This document shows positions 35,518 to 43,933 of a DNA stretch of 64,000 nucleotides, piece by piece. Origin of the DNA: Halorussus aquaticus (GTDB lineage: Archaea > Halobacteriota > Halobacteria > Halobacteriales > Haladaptataceae). Position 1 is the stretch's first letter. Each line of letters starts with the position of its first letter. Made by a program: the position numbers and the translations under genes. The stretch lies in assembly GCF_024218795.1 (NCBI RefSeq), contig NZ_CP100400.1:2480001-2544000 (forward strand). Direction: 5' to 3'. The notes below the pieces were generated by a model that did not search any database, was not told where the DNA came from, and saw only the letters and a list, made by a program, of their open reading frames with translations.

Positions 35518-35823
35518 ATGATAGATAGACTTGAGAAAGAGGTCGATATGTTGGAGCGCCATCTGCAGGTCCTGAAGATGGTTATCGAGAGCGAACCGAT
35601 CGGCATCGTGAAGATGTCGAACGAGACCGGCTACCCGCACCACAAGGTTCGGTACTCCCTCCGAGTTCTCGAAGAGGAGAACCTCATCGAACCGTCGAGC
35701 CAAGGAGCCATCACGACCGAACGTACCCAAGAGTTCGTCGACGAACTCGACGACAAGATCGACGAGATCTCGTCCAGTCTGGCCGAGATGAAGATTAGCG
35801 AGACCGCGGAAGCCGAAAACTAG
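35518..35823 (+). CDS. Small winged-helix regulator with C-terminal coiled coil
   Basis: This 101-aa protein begins with an amphipathic helix (RLEKEVDMLERHLQVLKMVI). A winged helix-turn-helix follows (IGIVKMSNETGYPHHKVRYS as helix 2-3, VLEEENLIEPSSQGAITTE as wing). A C-terminal helix with heptads (FVDELDDKIDEISSSLAEMK) fits dimerisation. This is a typical archaeal DNA-binding regulator of the PadR/ArsR-like size class; target and signal are unknown. Its stop TAG overlaps the stop of the convergent 804-aa gene in a shared CTAG. Confidence 0.82.
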   Translation: MIDRLEKEVDMLERHLQVLKMVIESEPIGIVKMSNETGYPHHKVRYSLRVLEEENLIEPSSQGAITTERTQEFVDELDDKIDEISSSLAEMKISETAEAEN

Positions 35824-38234
35824 AGTTCCGGAACGTTCAGGTGGAAGCCACCGCTCCGTGATTCCACGAGACAGAGGTGGTATCCCCGCTTGCGGGAGAG
35901 TTTTACGAAGCTCTCTCTCTTTTCCCGACTCAGGAACCCGCCCGAAGTCGCCGACTCGGCCGTTTCGAGAGCCTCGGGTTCGAAGAAGCTCTCGGTGATC
36001 TGGAACGCGCCGGATAGTTCGTCGTGAGCCTGCGCGACGCCGGTGGCGGCGTCCACGAGCGACCCCATCATCTCGCCGGTCGTGGGGTCGCGCGACCCGT
36101 TGAGGTCGGCGAGGAGGAGTGGATTACCCATCCGGTCTCGCATGATGACGTCGAACGACTCCTGTCGCGTGTCGTCGTCGGCACCGCCGGCGCTCACCGA
36201 CCCGTGGAGGTCCACCCGGTCGATTTTCGGAATCGACTCGTAGAGGTCCTTCAGACTGGCTCGGTGGCCCGTGTCTCGAATCTCGTACAGCAGTTCCTCG
36301 ACGACCCACGAGACGAACTGGTACTCGAACGAGTCGGTCAGGAACGCCTCGAACGACTCGCCTTCCACGTCCACGTCGTCGGCCTCGAACTGGGTGTGGT
36401 GTTCCAGTCGGAGGTTCGCGTTCACGTCGCTCGCGTCGGCCGCGTCGTTCGCGGCCTCGTCGAGCGTGGCCTTCCCCTTCGACTCGTAGCGGACGAACAG
36501 GTTGGTTCCGTCGAACGCCTGCGACCGGTCGAGCTGTCGATTGGTACCTCCCGACCCGGTTCCGCCGGTGGTCTCCAGTTTGGCTTCGAGTCGCTCGACC
36601 TCCTGACGGAGGGCGTCGCGCTCGCGCTTGTACTCGTTGCGCTCGGACTCGACGTTCGAGAGTCGCTGTTTCAACTGCTCGACCTGCTGTTTGCGCTGTT
36701 CGAGTTGCGACCGGAGTTTTCGGACGCGGGCCCCGGACTCTCCGCCGGTCTCGCTCGACGCGTCCGCGGGTTGCTCGCGCCCCGACGCGCCCGACGCGTC
36801 CGACCCGGACGTCGGCGTGGACTGGCCCGACGACGCTCTGGACGCGCCCGACGCTCCACCGGCAGACGTTCGCGTCGCGCTCGCTCCGTCGTCGGACCCG
36901 GACTGCGTGCGCGACGGGGACTCCGACGCGGAACTCGTGCGTCCCGGCGACGCGGTATCGTCGGCGGACGATGCGGTCTCGGACGACGCGCCCGCGGCGT
37001 CGTCGGGACCCTCGCTCCGGTCGGGGTCCAGCGACGGAATCGTCGTGGTCTCGCGCCAGTCCTCCTCGTCCTCGAACGCGCTCGCGCCGTCTGCCTCGTC
37101 GTCGTCACCCTCGGCGGGGGCCTCGGTCGAGTCGGGTCCCCCCGCGTCGGCGCTGGAGTCCGATCGGGCGTCCACTGACTCGCCCGTCGCGTCCGGACTC
37201 GTCTCGCTCCCCGACTGCTCGGTCACGCCTGCGCCCGCCTCGGCCGCCATCGCGTCGGAATCGTCAGTCTGCACCTCGGCCGTCCGCGTGTCGGACGTCC
37301 CCGCGTCGGACACGGTCGATTCGGGGTCGGTCTGCCGCACGCCGGAGTCGGTCTCGGCCGGTGCGGAGTCGCGCTGGCCGGGTGAGGACCCGGAGTCTGC
37401 CGACGGAACGTCTGCGGGCGTCGCGTTCGTCGGGTCGGACTCCGTCACTCCACCGGCCCCGGAACCTGCTGCGCCGGTCGTCGCACCCGCCCCACCCGAT
37501 GCCCCACCTTTCCCGGTGGACGACTCGCTGGACCCGCCCGCACCGACGGAGGTCACGTTCGGTTCGTCGGCCGTACCCGACGCGCCAGTTCCCGCGCCCG
37601 ACGCGCCGGTTCCCGTGTCGGACGCGCCACCTGCTCCGCCGGAGGTGGTGTCCGCTCCGGCCGACGCCGCGCCGGACGACTCGTCCGGTTCGTCGGGTTC
37701 CGGAACGTCGGTGACTTCCACGTCCACGTCCCGCACTTCGTAGATGCCCACTTCGTCGTTGGCGCGCTCGAAGGCCTCGTCGCCGGTCACGACCTGTTCG
37801 CTCTGGCCGACGAACGCGACGCTCATCGAGCGCCCGCCGTAGTAGGCCACGTAGTAGTCCCCGCTCAGGACGTTCTCGCTGAGTTCGACGTACCCCGTGA
37901 AGTTCCCGCTGGTCAGCGTGGAATCGACTTCCGACAGCGGCGTCTTGTTCGTGTAGTACTTTGCTTGCGTCTCGCCGCCCTGCTCCTGCATACTGAACAG
38001 CAGCGGTAGCGACGGATGGGGCGCGGCGTAGGCGGTGCCGTCGGCGTCTTCGAAGTCGTCGAGACTCCCCTCGTAGACGCCTATTATCCGCCCGTTGAGC
38101 ATGAACAACCACGCGCCACCGGCCCTGACTGCCCCCGAGAACTCCCCGTCTGAGAGTTCGCGCAGGCCAGCAAACCCGTCGTCGAACGACCGGGTCTGCC
38201 AACTTTCGACCTGCTCGACCGTGCGCGTTTCCAT
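35820..38234 (-). CDS. Large acidic protein: N-terminal domain, long linker, coiled coil, C-terminal domain
   Basis: This 804-aa protein has four parts. Residues ~1-190 form a conserved-looking domain (VRAGGAWLFMLNGRIIGVYE, AAPHPSLPLLFSMQEQGGET, GDYYVAYYGGRSMSVAFV). Residues ~190-500 are a Gly/Ser/Thr/Asp low-complexity linker. Residues ~503-550 form a strong coiled coil (LEQRKQQVEQLKQRLSNVES). The last ~245 residues are an alpha/beta domain (FDVIMRDRMGNPLLLADLNG, ESFVKLSRKRGYHLCLVESR) that could be a nuclease-like fold, but no catalytic set is certain. No signal or membrane helix is seen. The haloarchaeal family (DUF7527-like) is uncharacterised. Start 38234 is preferred over 38261. Confidence 0.75.
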   Translation of the reverse strand: METRTVEQVESWQTRSFDDGFAGLRELSDGEFSGAVRAGGAWLFMLNGRIIGVYEGSLDDFEDADGTAYAAPHPSLPLLFSMQEQGGETQAKYYTNKTPLSEVDSTLTSGNFTGYVELSENVLSGDYYVAYYGGRSMSVAFVGQSEQVVTGDEAFERANDEVGIYEVRDVDVEVTDVPEPDEPDESSGAASAGADTTSGGAGGASDTGTGASGAGTGASGTADEPNVTSVGAGGSSESSTGKGGASGGAGATTGAAGSGAGGVTESDPTNATPADVPSADSGSSPGQRDSAPAETDSGVRQTDPESTVSDAGTSDTRTAEVQTDDSDAMAAEAGAGVTEQSGSETSPDATGESVDARSDSSADAGGPDSTEAPAEGDDDEADGASAFEDEEDWRETTTIPSLDPDRSEGPDDAAGASSETASSADDTASPGRTSSASESPSRTQSGSDDGASATRTSAGGASGASRASSGQSTPTSGSDASGASGREQPADASSETGGESGARVRKLRSQLEQRKQQVEQLKQRLSNVESERNEYKRERDALRQEVERLEAKLETTGGTGSGGTNRQLDRSQAFDGTNLFVRYESKGKATLDEAANDAADASDVNANLRLEHHTQFEADDVDVEGESFEAFLTDSFEYQFVSWVVEELLYEIRDTGHRASLKDLYESIPKIDRVDLHGSVSAGGADDDTRQESFDVIMRDRMGNPLLLADLNGSRDPTTGEMMGSLVDAATGVAQAHDELSGAFQITESFFEPEALETAESATSGGFLSREKRESFVKLSRKRGYHLCLVESRSGGFHLNVPEL

Positions 38235-38624
38235 ATTACGTGGAAGCCACAAGTCTCTCAAATATCTTGCGGCCCGAACTTCTACCGAGAGTGCGACAGG
38301 AGCGTCGCATTCGCACAGACCTTCGACGAGAGACCGGCGTCATCTCGGTCGAACATTTGGCACTGTGACATTTCGAGGGTCACTCCGACCGCTCGCTCCT
38401 CGCTGACCCTCCTCGCGGTGTTACAGGTCGAAAGTCAGATGCGGTCCGTCAAGAGTGTATCAGATTCGGGCACGTTCGGCTTTTCGAGCGACGGCGAGTA
38501 GACCGAAGTGACTTCGACGTGGCGAGGGTGGGGGTACGCCGCCAAGCGGGGAGGTGATACAGTGGTTTCCCGGCGAAGGAGCGCAAGCCTGCTGCTCGTG
38601 GGACTGAGTGCAGTAAAAAGAGAT
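38235..38624. other. Intergenic region with an inverted-repeat element
   Basis: These 390 nt between two minus-strand genes hold the stem element at 38363-38426. No gene was found. Confidence 0.35.
38363..38426. repeat. Nested inverted-repeat element
   Basis: CTGTGAC (38363-38369) pairs with GTTACAG (38420-38426, one G-U pair). Inside it, GAGGGTCA (38375-38382) pairs perfectly with TGACCCTC (38404-38411). The apical sequence is a GCTCGCTCCTCGC-type haloarchaeal low-complexity stretch. It may act in termination or be a REP-like element. Confidence 0.35.
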
Positions 38625-38903
38625 CTAAATCTTGGACTCGGCGTCCTCGGCGAGTTCCTTCATCCGCTTGCCGATGCGGCCCGCCTCGCTGAACTCGTCG
38701 TCGCTCATGGCGGTCGCCAGCGCGTTCCCGAGGACGAAGACGGCGTGTTTGTGTTCGCTCTTGGACTTGTGGACGTGCGAGGGGTCCACGTCGAGTTCCT
38801 CGTACGGGTCGAACAGACCGTCGGTCACGCGCTCCTTTTCCTGAAAGTACTCCATGATGAGTACCATCTCCTCGTGGAGTTCGAGAAGTTCGTCCTTGTG
38901 CAT
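38625..38903 (-). CDS. UPF0058 family protein
   Basis: This 92-aa protein is a clear UPF0058 member: MHKDELLELHEEMVLIMEYF, LFDPYEELDVDPSHVHKSKS, EHKHAVFVLGNALATAMSDD and a final charged helix. The HVHKSKSEHKHA stretch is the family's most conserved part and might bind nucleic acid or metal, which is inference. The function is unknown. A 15-residue in-frame extension upstream is not family-like. It is 71 nt downstream of a ribbon-helix-helix gene on the same strand. Confidence 0.9.
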   Translation of the reverse strand: MHKDELLELHEEMVLIMEYFQEKERVTDGLFDPYEELDVDPSHVHKSKSEHKHAVFVLGNALATAMSDDEFSEAGRIGKRMKELAEDAESKI

Positions 38904-38963
38904 AACCGTGGATAAGGAACTATCCAATTTAAGGGTTTCTGAGAACACTTCGCACGCACTCCG

Positions 38964-38968
38964 AAAAA
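38964..38968 (-). terminator. Short oligo-T run after the RHH gene
   Basis: T5 on the minus strand, 6 nt beyond the stop of the RHH gene. A weak terminator candidate; some transcripts may continue into the UPF0058 gene. Confidence 0.3.
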
Positions 38969-38974
38969 GGAGGG

Positions 38975-39193
38975 TTAGAAGACGTACTCGTCCTCGTGAC
39001 CCATCATTCCTTCGTCTTCGATACCGGGTTCGCGGTCGTCGTCGTCCATCGGACCGCTCGTTTTGTAGGCTTTCAACCCGGTAGAGAGGAGGTCTTCGAT
39101 GGCTTCCTCTCGGTTGACGAACTCGCCCTGTTCTACCATCTGGGCGATCTGCATTTCGAGATGTTCCGGAATAGTTATCTCTACCTTCGGCAT
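38975..39193 (-). CDS. Ribbon-helix-helix (CopG-like) DNA-binding protein
   Basis: This 72-aa protein starts MPKVEITIPEHLEMQIAQMV, a beta strand followed by the first helix of an RHH fold. EFVNREEAIEDLLSTGLKAY, the second helix, follows, and then an acidic Met-rich tail. RHH proteins bind DNA as dimers through the paired strands. The haloarchaeal family is conserved but its target is unknown. No toxin gene is next to it, so an antitoxin role has no support. The frame continues far upstream, but that part is not protein-like. Confidence 0.85.
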   Translation of the reverse strand: MPKVEITIPEHLEMQIAQMVEQGEFVNREEAIEDLLSTGLKAYKTSGPMDDDDREPGIEDEGMMGHEDEYVF

Positions 39194-39389
39194 TGGAACG
39201 TTGGTGGCTTCGGGAGGGGTGTTGATAAGTCTGACGGGGACGAGTCTGGATGATGGCGAACGATTTCGCTCGTTTCTGGAAGAATGATTAAACGAAACGA
39301 AACCAAGAGTCAGTTTTTCCGAACTGAAGTTGCGAGCGTCGATACTCGCCGGTGGTGGATAAAAACGGAGAAAGGCGTATTCTGCGCTT

Positions 39390-39680
39390 TCAGCGGCTAC
39401 TGAGCATCTGCTCGATGGAGCTGACGATACGCCCCGGACCCATCGCACTCAGCTTCTCCTCCATTCGTTTTTGATTGAAGTAGCTCGCGAACGCAAGAAT
39501 CGTCGGCGGCCACAGGCCGATGAACAGTCCCTGCATCTTGTTACCGCGCCCGAAGAACTGGTACCACGACAGCGCGACCGACGCCGCCGACGCGAGGATT
39601 GCGAGGTCCGTCGTCGATTCCTCGGCGGCCTCCATCGTGGCCTTCTCCCCCATCTGCTGCTGTTGGCCTTTCATTGACAT
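39390..39680 (-). CDS. Small two-helix membrane protein
   Basis: This 96-aa protein has a Gln/Met-rich polar N-terminus (MSMKGQQQQMGEKATMEAAE) and two transmembrane segments (DLAILASAASVALSWYQFF and LFIGLWPPTILAFASYF). A basic-amphipathic C-terminus (NQKRMEEKLSAMGPGRIVSS) ends it. It looks like a real conserved haloarchaeal membrane protein, but no family was recognised. ATG 39674 (two codons later) is an equally possible start. It is isolated on both sides. Confidence 0.75.
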   Translation of the reverse strand: MSMKGQQQQMGEKATMEAAEESTTDLAILASAASVALSWYQFFGRGNKMQGLFIGLWPPTILAFASYFNQKRMEEKLSAMGPGRIVSSIEQMLSSR

Positions 39681-39903
39681 TGCAACTCCACTTTGGCACA
39701 GCGTGTCCTTTGTTATTCAGTGGATGCCCGGGAGTATCGACGGACAGTTGCGGGAGTTTATTCGGTTTTTCTCGTAATGGGTCCGTTACTGGCCGACCGT
39801 AACCGCAGTACGTAATCGGAAACCGGCGATTGGTAGCACGGTTCCGACGCGGATTCCGGCCGCAGTCGTTAGACCTACTTGGATTCGCCGCCGACTACGA
39901 CCC

Positions 39904-40500
39904 ATGAGCGTCACGGACGTGACCGACATTCACGAGGAGTTCGACGGCGAACGCCTCCCGCCGGGCCAGCGCGAGACCAGCAAGTTCCCGGTCCTCTCGA
40001 AGAGCGGGACGCCGGACTGGGACCCCGAGACGTGGGAGTTCACCGTCACCGGAGCGGTAGACGAGGAACTCACGTTCTCGTGGGAGGAGTTCCGAGACCT
40101 GCCGAGCGAGACCCAGAATCAGGACTTCCACTGCGTGACGGGGTGGAGTAAGTTCGACTGCGAGTTCGCGGGCGTCACGTTCCCCGACCTCGCCGAGATG
40201 GCTGGCGTGGAGGACGACGCGGTCCACGTCATGTTCTCCGCGCTCGACGGCTACACGACGAACCTGCCGCTCTCCGACTGCATGCGTGAGGAGGTCCTGT
40301 TCACCTACGAGTTCGACGGCGACTCGCTCCCGCCCGAACACGGCGGTCCGCTGCGGGTCGTCACGCCCCACAAGTACGCCTACAAGGGCGCGAAGTGGGT
40401 GGATGGCGTCGAGTTCCTGACCGAACCCGAACGGGGCTACTGGGAGAAGCGCGGTTACTCCAACACGGCGAACCCGTGGAACGAGGAGCGATACAGCTAG
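39904..40500 (+). CDS. Sulfite-oxidase-type molybdopterin oxidoreductase
   Basis: This 198-aa protein is a single oxidoreductase molybdopterin-binding domain. It has FTVTGAVDEELTFSWEEFRD and then FHCVTGWSKFDCEFAGVTFP, where the Cys of FHCVTGWS is the expected molybdenum ligand. GYTTNLPLSDCMREEVLFTY and RVVTPHKYAYKGAKWVDGVE follow. It lacks the dimerisation and heme domains of animal sulfite oxidase and resembles the YedY/MsrP catalytic subunit. It has no Tat signal or membrane helix, so it is probably cytoplasmic. The substrate is unknown. It is followed by menF after 126 nt. Confidence 0.92.
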   Translation: MSVTDVTDIHEEFDGERLPPGQRETSKFPVLSKSGTPDWDPETWEFTVTGAVDEELTFSWEEFRDLPSETQNQDFHCVTGWSKFDCEFAGVTFPDLAEMAGVEDDAVHVMFSALDGYTTNLPLSDCMREEVLFTYEFDGDSLPPEHGGPLRVVTPHKYAYKGAKWVDGVEFLTEPERGYWEKRGYSNTANPWNEERYS

Positions 40501-40584
40501 TCGGCGAGGCCCGACCGACTCTCTCCTGCGAGCGCTCGACTCGACGTACGACCGTTGTGCCCCGCGCGAATGGAACCACGAGTA

Positions 40585-40628
40585 ATTCAGTTAGACTAAA
40601 GGCTCGCCAATCCTCAGTTCGACTGAAT
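40585..40628 (+). promoter_or_regulatory. Inverted repeat around the menF start
   Basis: ATTCAGT (40585-40591) is matched by ACTGAAT (40622-40628), which overlaps the menF ATG. CAGT-TCG-ACTG (40615-40625) forms a smaller palindrome within it. It could bind a regulator or form an mRNA hairpin over the start. Confidence 0.35.
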
Positions 40629-41979
40629 GGAGTCTCCGCCCCGCGACGGACAGGTGTCGGCCGAACCGACCGGCTCCAACCTCGTGAGCCGGGCTTGCAA
40701 GCTACCGGACTGCGACCCTCGGGCGTTTCTCGCCGGGCGGGACGCACCCCGGACGTACTGGACCAGCCCCTACGGACCCGAGTTCGCCGGCGGCGGGACC
40801 GCGGCCCGCGTCACTGCCGACGGGTCGGACCGCTTCGACGCGGTCCGCGAGGCCGCCGAGGAACTGTTCGACGGACACGATTTCGACGGCCCGGACCAGG
40901 CGCGCCCCCGACTGTTCGGCGGCTTCTCGTTCCACGACGACCACAGACCCGCCCCGCCGTGGCTGGGGTTCGGGGCTGCGGAGTTCGTCCTGCCCCGGAC
41001 GCAGTTGACTCGCGCGAACGGCGAGACGTGGCTGACGGTTTCGGCACGCGACGCCACACCGGAGGCGGTCGAACACGAACTCACCGAGGTCAGCGAGGCG
41101 CTCACATCGACCGACGAGTCGGCGACTGACTCCCGACGCGACGGACCCCCGGGCGTCGTCGCCACGAACTCGACCACGACCCGCGAGGAGTGGGCCGAGC
41201 AGGTCGCCGCCGCCGTCTCCCGCATCGAGGCGGGCGAACTCCGGAAGGTCGTGCTGGCGCAGGCGCTCGCGGTCGAGTTGGCCGACGAAGTGTCGGTCCC
41301 CGACGCGCTCGCGCGCCTCGGCGAGTCGTACCCCGACTGCTTCCGGTTCTGTTTCGAACCCACCACCGAGGCGGCCTTCTTCGGCGCGACCCCCGAGCGA
41401 CTGGCGACCCTCCGCGGGAGAACCGTCGAGACCGACGCGCTCGCCGGGTCGGTCGGCCGCGGCGACACCCCGGAGGAGGACGCCGAACTCGAAGCCAGCA
41501 TCGAGAACAGCGAGAAGATGGCTCACGAACACGAACTCGTCGTCGAGACCATCCGCGAGCAACTCTCGCCCATCGCGGGCGCGGTCCGGGTCGCGGACCG
41601 GCGCGTCCGAAAGCTGGCGACCATCCAGCACCTCTGGACGCCCGTCGAGGCCGACCTGACCGACGACGGCCACGTCCTCTCCATCGTGGAGGCCCTGCAT
41701 CCGACCCCCGCGGTCGGCGGCCTGCCGCCCGAGAAGGCCCTGCAGACCATCCGCGAGACCGAGACCTTCGACCGGGGCTGGTACGCCGCCCCAGTCGGGT
41801 GGTTCGACGCCGAGGGCGACGGCACGTTCGCGGTCGGTCTCCGGTCGGCGGTCACGGGCGACCGCTCGGCGACGCTGTTCGCCGGAAACGGCATCGTCGC
41901 CGACAGCGACCCCGACGAGGAGTACGAGGAGGTACAGTTGAAGTACCGGCCGATTCTGGACGAACTCGAAGATGACTGA
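40627..41979 (+). CDS. menF: Isochorismate synthase (MenF)
   Basis: MenF isomerises chorismate to isochorismate, the first committed step of menaquinone synthesis. The 450-aa protein has a variable N-terminal half and the chorismate-binding domain: EWAEQVAAAVSRIEAGELRK, FCFEPTTEAAFFGATPERLA, ENSEKMAHEHELVVETIREQ and IVEALHPTPAVGGLPPEKAL. FAVGLRSAV, LFAGNGIVADSDPDEEYEE and LKYRPILD close it. The general-base Lys (ELRKVVLAQ) and the Mg-binding Glu residues are present. It overlaps menD by 8 nt, so the two are translationally coupled. Confidence 0.95.
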   Translation: MESPPRDGQVSAEPTGSNLVSRACKLPDCDPRAFLAGRDAPRTYWTSPYGPEFAGGGTAARVTADGSDRFDAVREAAEELFDGHDFDGPDQARPRLFGGFSFHDDHRPAPPWLGFGAAEFVLPRTQLTRANGETWLTVSARDATPEAVEHELTEVSEALTSTDESATDSRRDGPPGVVATNSTTTREEWAEQVAAAVSRIEAGELRKVVLAQALAVELADEVSVPDALARLGESYPDCFRFCFEPTTEAAFFGATPERLATLRGRTVETDALAGSVGRGDTPEEDAELEASIENSEKMAHEHELVVETIREQLSPIAGAVRVADRRVRKLATIQHLWTPVEADLTDDGHVLSIVEALHPTPAVGGLPPEKALQTIRETETFDRGWYAAPVGWFDAEGDGTFAVGLRSAVTGDRSATLFAGNGIVADSDPDEEYEEVQLKYRPILDELEDD

Positions 41980-43840
41980 CCGCGACGACGCCGACCGGTC
42001 GGACCCGGACGTCGGGACCGCGCCGAACCGCAACACGCTCTGGGCGCGGACGCTGGTCGGCGAACTCGACGCCGCCGGGGTCGATGCGGTCTGCGTCGCC
42101 CCCGGCAGTCGCTCGACGCCCCTGACGGTCGCGTTCGCCGAGCGCCCCGACATCGAGGTGTTCTCCCACCTCGACGAGCGCTCGGCCGCGTTCTTCGCGC
42201 TCGGCCGGGCCAAGCGCACCGGGAAACCGACGCCGCTGGTCTGCACGTCGGGGACCGCCGCCGCGAACTTCCATCCCGCGGTCATCGAGGCGAATCAGGC
42301 CCGGGTTCCGATGCTCGTTCTCACCGCCGACCGACCGCCCGAACTCCGGGACTCCGGCGCGAACCAGACCATCGACCAGCAGAAGCTCTACGGCGACGCC
42401 GTCAGGTGGTACGCCGACCTGCCGGAACCCGAACCCGAGGCTCGCAAACTCCGGTCGCTCCGCACGACGGCCGACCGCGCCCTCGCGGAATCGACCGGGA
42501 CGCCGCCGGGACCGGTCCACCTCAACGTCCCCTTCCGGAAACCCCTCGAACCCGTCGAGGTGCCGGGCGACGTACCCGCCGACTTCGCGGCGGAGGCACC
42601 CCTCGGCGTCGAAGGCCGGACGAGGAGCGACGGGTTAGACGGCCCGTTCGTCCGGACCGCGCGGGGTCGCCCGGAGTTGGCCGGGGGCGACTTCCGCGAG
42701 GTCCGACGGGCCGTCGAGAGCGCGTCGAGGGGACTCGTCGTCGTCGGTCCGGCGGACTCTCCCGTCCACGAGGGCGACGCGGCCGCGCCCGACCGCGACG
42801 CCCTCTCGGCGCTCGCCGAGGCGACCGGGTTCCCCGTCCTCGCCGACCCGCTCTCTGGCCACCGGTTCGGCCACGACGACGGACTCCTGTCGGGCGACGG
42901 GGGCGACGCCGCGAACGCACTTCTCGCGGGCGGATACGACGGCTACCTCGACGCGGTGGCCGAGTCGTGGCCCGACCTCGAAGTCGTGGTTCGGTTCGGC
43001 GCGTCGCCGACCTCGAAGGTCCTCCGGCAGTACCTCGAAGCCAGCGACGCCCGGCAGTTCCTCGTGGACCCCGCAGGCGGGTGGCGCGAAGCGTCGTTCA
43101 CCGCGACGGACCTGCTCACGTCCGACCCGACGCGACTCGCCGAGAATCTCGCCGAGCGCGTCGAGTCCTCGGGGAGCGACGACTGGCGCGCGAGGTTCGC
43201 CGACGCCGAGCGCCGCTACTGGAGTCTGGTCTCCTCGGCGCGCGAAGAGCGACTGTTCGAGGGCGGCGTCCTCTCGGCAGTCGCCGCCGACGCGCCCGAC
43301 CCGGCGACAGTGATGGTCTCGAACAGCATGCCGATTCGGGATTTGGACCGGTTCGGCGAACCCCGGTCTGCCGACGTGACCGTGCTGGGCAACCGCGGCG
43401 CGAGCGGTATCGACGGTATCGCGAGCACCGGGTTGGGCGCGGGGAGCGCGACCGACGACCCCCTCGTAATCGTCACGGGGGATTTGGCCTACTACCACGA
43501 CATGAACGGCCTGCTCGCGGTGGAGCGGTCCGGGGTGGACGCGACCATCGTGGAGGTGAACAACGACGGCGGCGGCATCTTCCACATGCTCCCCATCGAG
43601 GAGTTCGACCCGCCGTTCACCGACCAGTTCCGGACGCCCCACGGTCTCGACTACGAGGCCACGGGCGACCTCTACGGACTCGACTTCGAGCGCGTCGGCG
43701 AACTGGACGCGTTCCGGTCGACGTTCCGGGAATCGGTCGAGAGTGCAGGGACGCAGGTCGTCGAGGTCACGACCGACGCCGAGGCGAGCCACCGATTCCG
43801 GGAGCAGGTGGCCGACCGAGTCGCCGACCGACTGGAGTGA
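41972..43840 (+). CDS. menD: SEPHCHC synthase (MenD)
   Basis: MenD is a ThDP enzyme that adds a succinyl-semialdehyde unit from 2-oxoglutarate to isochorismate. The 622-aa protein has the pyrimidine-binding domain (VAPGSRSTPLTVAFAERPDI, LVCTSGTAAANFHPAVIEAN, LTADRPPELRDSGANQTIDQ) and a central domain. The ThDP/Mg-binding domain has GNRGASGIDGIASTGLGAG, then IVTGDLAYYHDMNGLLAVER and IVEVNNDGGGIFHMLP. Length and motifs are normal; an acidic insertion is seen in the middle. It follows menF by overlap and ends its operon 93 nt before the next gene. Confidence 0.96.
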   Translation: MTDRDDADRSDPDVGTAPNRNTLWARTLVGELDAAGVDAVCVAPGSRSTPLTVAFAERPDIEVFSHLDERSAAFFALGRAKRTGKPTPLVCTSGTAAANFHPAVIEANQARVPMLVLTADRPPELRDSGANQTIDQQKLYGDAVRWYADLPEPEPEARKLRSLRTTADRALAESTGTPPGPVHLNVPFRKPLEPVEVPGDVPADFAAEAPLGVEGRTRSDGLDGPFVRTARGRPELAGGDFREVRRAVESASRGLVVVGPADSPVHEGDAAAPDRDALSALAEATGFPVLADPLSGHRFGHDDGLLSGDGGDAANALLAGGYDGYLDAVAESWPDLEVVVRFGASPTSKVLRQYLEASDARQFLVDPAGGWREASFTATDLLTSDPTRLAENLAERVESSGSDDWRARFADAERRYWSLVSSAREERLFEGGVLSAVAADAPDPATVMVSNSMPIRDLDRFGEPRSADVTVLGNRGASGIDGIASTGLGAGSATDDPLVIVTGDLAYYHDMNGLLAVERSGVDATIVEVNNDGGGIFHMLPIEEFDPPFTDQFRTPHGLDYEATGDLYGLDFERVGELDAFRSTFRESVESAGTQVVEVTTDAEASHRFREQVADRVADRLE

Positions 43841-43933
43841 CGATAGGTCGGTGAAAGCACCGCCGTCTCGTTATCCACGATGAGAATCTCGACAAGATTA
43901 ATATCGCGGTGGCGCTAATTCTGCGCGAGTCGA

